Below are positions 5,734-7,545 of a stretch of 7,545 nt of DNA, piece by piece. This DNA is from Rhodocyclaceae bacterium. GTDB lineage: Bacteria; Pseudomonadota; Gammaproteobacteria; Burkholderiales; Rhodocyclaceae. Within the stretch, counting starts at the first letter, position 1, and each line of letters starts with the position of its first letter. Location of the stretch: assembly GCA_016791085.1 (NCBI GenBank), contig JAEUNN010000311.1, forward strand, positions 1-7,545. Direction: 5' to 3'. The notes under the pieces are model-generated. The model was not told where the DNA came from, made no database searches, and saw only the letters and a program-made list of their open reading frames with translations. Both the position numbers and the translations under genes were made by a program.

Positions 5734-7461
5734 TCAGTCGGCGGCCAGTGCCACACCACGCGGTGTGGCGCGTGCCGTCACGGCGGCGGTCCAGTCACGC
5801 GCCGCGTCGGGATCGGCCGCGAACACGCGATTCGCGGCACTGATCAAGGCAAGCAGCGATGCCGTCACGATATTGGCATGGATTCCCACGCCGTGGCGCG
5901 TGCCGGGCTGTGCGTCGGCAGCCACTTCCATGAATGCCACGGCAGCCGCGTCGGAGCCGCTTTGCAGCGCGCGTTCTTCGTAGTTCTGCACGCGCATGGG
6001 TACGGCCAGCGCGGCCAGCGCCGCATCGATGGGGCCGTTGCCGCAACCCGACAATTCAAGCTCGGTCCCGCCCACCTCGACCTGCATGCGTATGCCTTGT
6101 TGCGCGCCCTGTTCGAACAGCGAGTGTCCGACATAGCGCACAGGTTCGCGGGTTTCCAGGTAGCTGCGGGTAAACATGGCCCACAGGCCGGCGGCGTCGA
6201 TTTCGCCGCCCGAAGCATCCGTGTAAGTCTGCACCAGCGCGGAAAACTCCACCTGCAGGCGGCGCGGCATGGCGATGCCATACACCTGTTCGAGCAGATA
6301 GGCGATGCCGCCCTTGCCCGACTGGCTATTGACGCGAATGATGGAATCGTAGGTGCGCCCCACGTCGGCCGGGTCGAGCGGCAGATACGGCACCTGCCAG
6401 GGCGCCTGTTCGTCGCGCGCGCCGAAGCCTTTTTTGATCGCGTCCTGGTGGGAGCCCGAAAACGCCGTGAACACCAGGTCGCCCACATAAGGATGGCGCG
6501 GGTGTATGGGCAATTGCGTGCAGTACTCGACCATGCGCGCGATGGCGTTGATGTCGGACAGGTCCAGCCCCGGCGCGACGCCCTGCGTATAGAGGTTCAA
6601 TGCCAGCGTCACGAGGTCCACATTGCCGGTACGCTCGCCGTTGCCGAACAGGCAGCCCTCGACACGCTCGGCGCCCGCCATGAGTGCAAGTTCGGCAGCC
6701 GCGACCGCGGTGCCGCGATCATTGTGCGGATGTATCGAAAGTATCACGCTGTCGCGGCGTGCCAGATTGCGGTGCATCCATTCGATCTGATCGGCATATA
6801 CGTTGGGGCTTGCGGCTTCCACCGTGGCGGGCAGATTGAGGATCACCTTGCGCTGCGGCGTGGCTTCCCAGGCCGCCGTCACGGCGTCGCAAATGTCGCG
6901 CGCGAATTCGAGTTCGGTCATCGAGAACGTTTCCGGGCTGTATTCGAGCACCCACTCGGTTTCCGGATGCTGTGCAGCCAAGTCCTTGATGAGGCGCACG
7001 GCCGCGGTCGCCATGTCCATGACTTCGGACTTGCTCATGCCGAATACCGTTTCGCGGAACACCGGAGCGGTAGCCGTATAGACATGCACGATGGCGCGGC
7101 GCGCGCCGATGCAGGACTCGATGGTGCGGCGTATGAGGTGTTCGCGCGCCTGCGTGAGCACCTCTATGGTCACGTCATCGGGAATGCGGCCGCCTTCGAC
7201 CAGATTGCGTACGAAATCGAAATCGGTTTGCGAGGCGGAAGGAAAGGCCACCTCGATTTCCTTGAATCCCATTTTTACCAGCGCGTCGAACATGCGCAAT
7301 TTGCGCTCGACGTTCATGGGCTCGAACAAAGCCTGGTTGCCGTCGCGCAGATCGGTGCTCATCCAGATCGGCGCCTGCGTGATGGTGCGGTCCGGCCAGC
7401 TGCGCCGGGCCATGACGGGTTGATTGAAGGGGCGGTACTTGACTGCGGGGTTCTGCAACAT
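5734..7461 (-). CDS. leuA: 2-isopropylmalate synthase, long form
   Basis: This 575-residue enzyme condenses acetyl-CoA with 2-ketoisovalerate to 2-isopropylmalate, the first committed step of leucine synthesis, in the cytoplasm. The catalytic TIM barrel covers about residues 30-330. STDLRDGNQ (35-43) holds Arg39 and metal-ligand Asp40, SIHPHNDRG (242-250) gives the metal ligands His244 and His246, and GNGERTGN (273-280) closes the site with Asn280. A linker subdomain contains NSQSGKGG (378-385). The C-terminal regulatory (LeuA dimer) domain, from about residue 430, shows SGCGNGPIDAALAAL (471-485) and GVGIHANIVTASL (524-536) and is the usual site of leucine feedback inhibition. The N-terminus and length match the long (yeast/actinobacterial/betaproteobacterial) subtype rather than the roughly 520-residue E. 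coli type. The ATG at 7461 has AAAGGA upstream at 8 nt spacing. No other leu genes are visible in the window, so it appears to be transcribed apart from leuBCD. Confidence 0.96.
   Translation of the reverse strand: MLQNPAVKYRPFNQPVMARRSWPDRTITQAPIWMSTDLRDGNQALFEPMNVERKLRMFDALVKMGFKEIEVAFPSASQTDFDFVRNLVEGGRIPDDVTIEVLTQAREHLIRRTIESCIGARRAIVHVYTATAPVFRETVFGMSKSEVMDMATAAVRLIKDLAAQHPETEWVLEYSPETFSMTELEFARDICDAVTAAWEATPQRKVILNLPATVEAASPNVYADQIEWMHRNLARRDSVILSIHPHNDRGTAVAAAELALMAGAERVEGCLFGNGERTGNVDLVTLALNLYTQGVAPGLDLSDINAIARMVEYCTQLPIHPRHPYVGDLVFTAFSGSHQDAIKKGFGARDEQAPWQVPYLPLDPADVGRTYDSIIRVNSQSGKGGIAYLLEQVYGIAMPRRLQVEFSALVQTYTDASGGEIDAAGLWAMFTRSYLETREPVRYVGHSLFEQGAQQGIRMQVEVGGTELELSGCGNGPIDAALAALAVPMRVQNYEERALQSGSDAAAVAFMEVAADAQPGTRHGVGIHANIVTASLLALISAANRVFAADPDAARDWTAAVTARATPRGVALAAD
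5748..5771. repeat. Strong hairpin overlapping the 3' end of leuA
   Basis: GCCACACC (5750-5757) pairs perfectly with GGTGTGGC (5762-5769) around an ACGC loop, and can be extended by a T-G and a G-C pair to 5748/5771. It lies inside the last codons of leuA, about 12 nt before its stop, and about 70 nt after the globin stop. The dyad can form in either transcript, so it is a candidate for shared termination or 3'-end protection of the two convergent units. No T-tract follows on either strand, and part of the symmetry may simply reflect coding sequence. Confidence 0.5.
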
Positions 7462-7469
7462 TTTGACTT

Positions 7470-7475
7470 TCCTTT
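7470..7475 (-). promoter_or_regulatory. Ribosome binding site of leuA
   Basis: On the minus strand AAAGGA is followed by an 8-nt A-rich spacer and the ATG at 7461. The stretch around it (7462-7485) is clearly more AT-rich than the rest of the window, as expected for an accessible translation start. Confidence 0.8.
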
Positions 7476-7514
7476 AAATTCGTTTGCGACGGGCGGATGT
7501 GGCGCGTTGGGGGC

Positions 7515-7545
7515 CGCCGGGCTGCCACCTGTGCGTGGCCCGGCG
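7515..7545. repeat. Inverted repeat upstream of leuA (leader hairpin or upstream terminator stem)
   Basis: CGCCGGGC (7515-7522) is matched by GCCCGGCG (7538-7545), a perfect 8-bp GC-only stem ending exactly at the window edge. CAC (7526-7528) and GTG (7535-7537) can extend it inward. It sits about 54 nt upstream of the leuA start on the minus strand. It could be part of a leuA leader, or the stem of a terminator for a gene outside the window. On the minus strand it is followed by GCGGCCCCC, not a T-run, so intrinsic termination in that direction is unlikely. The dyad may continue past the edge. Confidence 0.5.

Noticed and set aside
1..7545. Search by eye for CRISPR arrays, tRNA genes, transposase genes, toxin-antitoxin pairs, defence genes or phage genes.
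   Set aside because: No regularly spaced repeats, cloverleaf patterns, transposase motifs or typical small toxin/antitoxin genes were seen. All space is taken by metabolic genes and gaps under 100 nt.

Overview
The window is a compact, GC-rich stretch of ordinary bacterial chromosome with six protein-coding genes (one cut by the left edge). No RNA genes, insertion sequences, CRISPR arrays or phage-type genes are visible. An aerobic proteobacterium is the best guess, and a betaproteobacterium (Burkholderiales-like) fits most easily. The reasons are the long-form 2-isopropylmalate synthase, the ETF-ubiquinone oxidoreductase, the acetoacetyl-CoA synthetase typical of polyhydroxybutyrate/ketone-body users, and the group II truncated globin with a proteobacterial-type sequence. 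This assignment is inference from protein style, not from a phylogenetic marker.

Layout from left to right. Positions 1-426 (+) hold the 3' part of a YcxB-like small membrane protein. It converges on a three-gene minus-strand cluster, read from right to left: a hotdog-fold acyl-CoA thioesterase (3514-3098), acetoacetyl-CoA synthetase aacS (3025-1061) and an isochorismatase-family hydrolase (979-440). The gaps of 72 and 81 nt both contain small GC-rich hairpins. Divergent from this cluster, across a 92-nt intergenic region, runs a plus-strand pair: ETF-ubiquinone oxidoreductase (3607-5238) and, 24 nt later, a group II truncated haemoglobin (5263-5676). The pair converges with leuA (7461-5734, minus), which starts near the right edge behind a strong inverted repeat.

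How the genes fit together. AacS converts acetoacetate to acetoacetyl-CoA, which feeds beta-oxidation/PHB metabolism. The thioesterase can hydrolyse acyl-CoAs. ETF-QO takes electrons from acyl-CoA dehydrogenases (fatty-acid and branched-chain amino-acid oxidation) into the quinone pool. The divergent region therefore joins two arms of acyl-CoA catabolism. The globin sits behind the respiratory enzyme and may serve oxygen or NO handling. LeuA is the committed step of leucine synthesis and looks independently transcribed.

The most notable non-coding signal is a perfect 16-bp palindrome (3543-3558) in the divergent intergenic region. Its centre reads as a consensus TATAAT on both strands, which makes it a strong candidate for a symmetric bidirectional promoter. 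I found no convincing new multi-gene system. The window is mainly core metabolism with a few regulatory structures worth checking.
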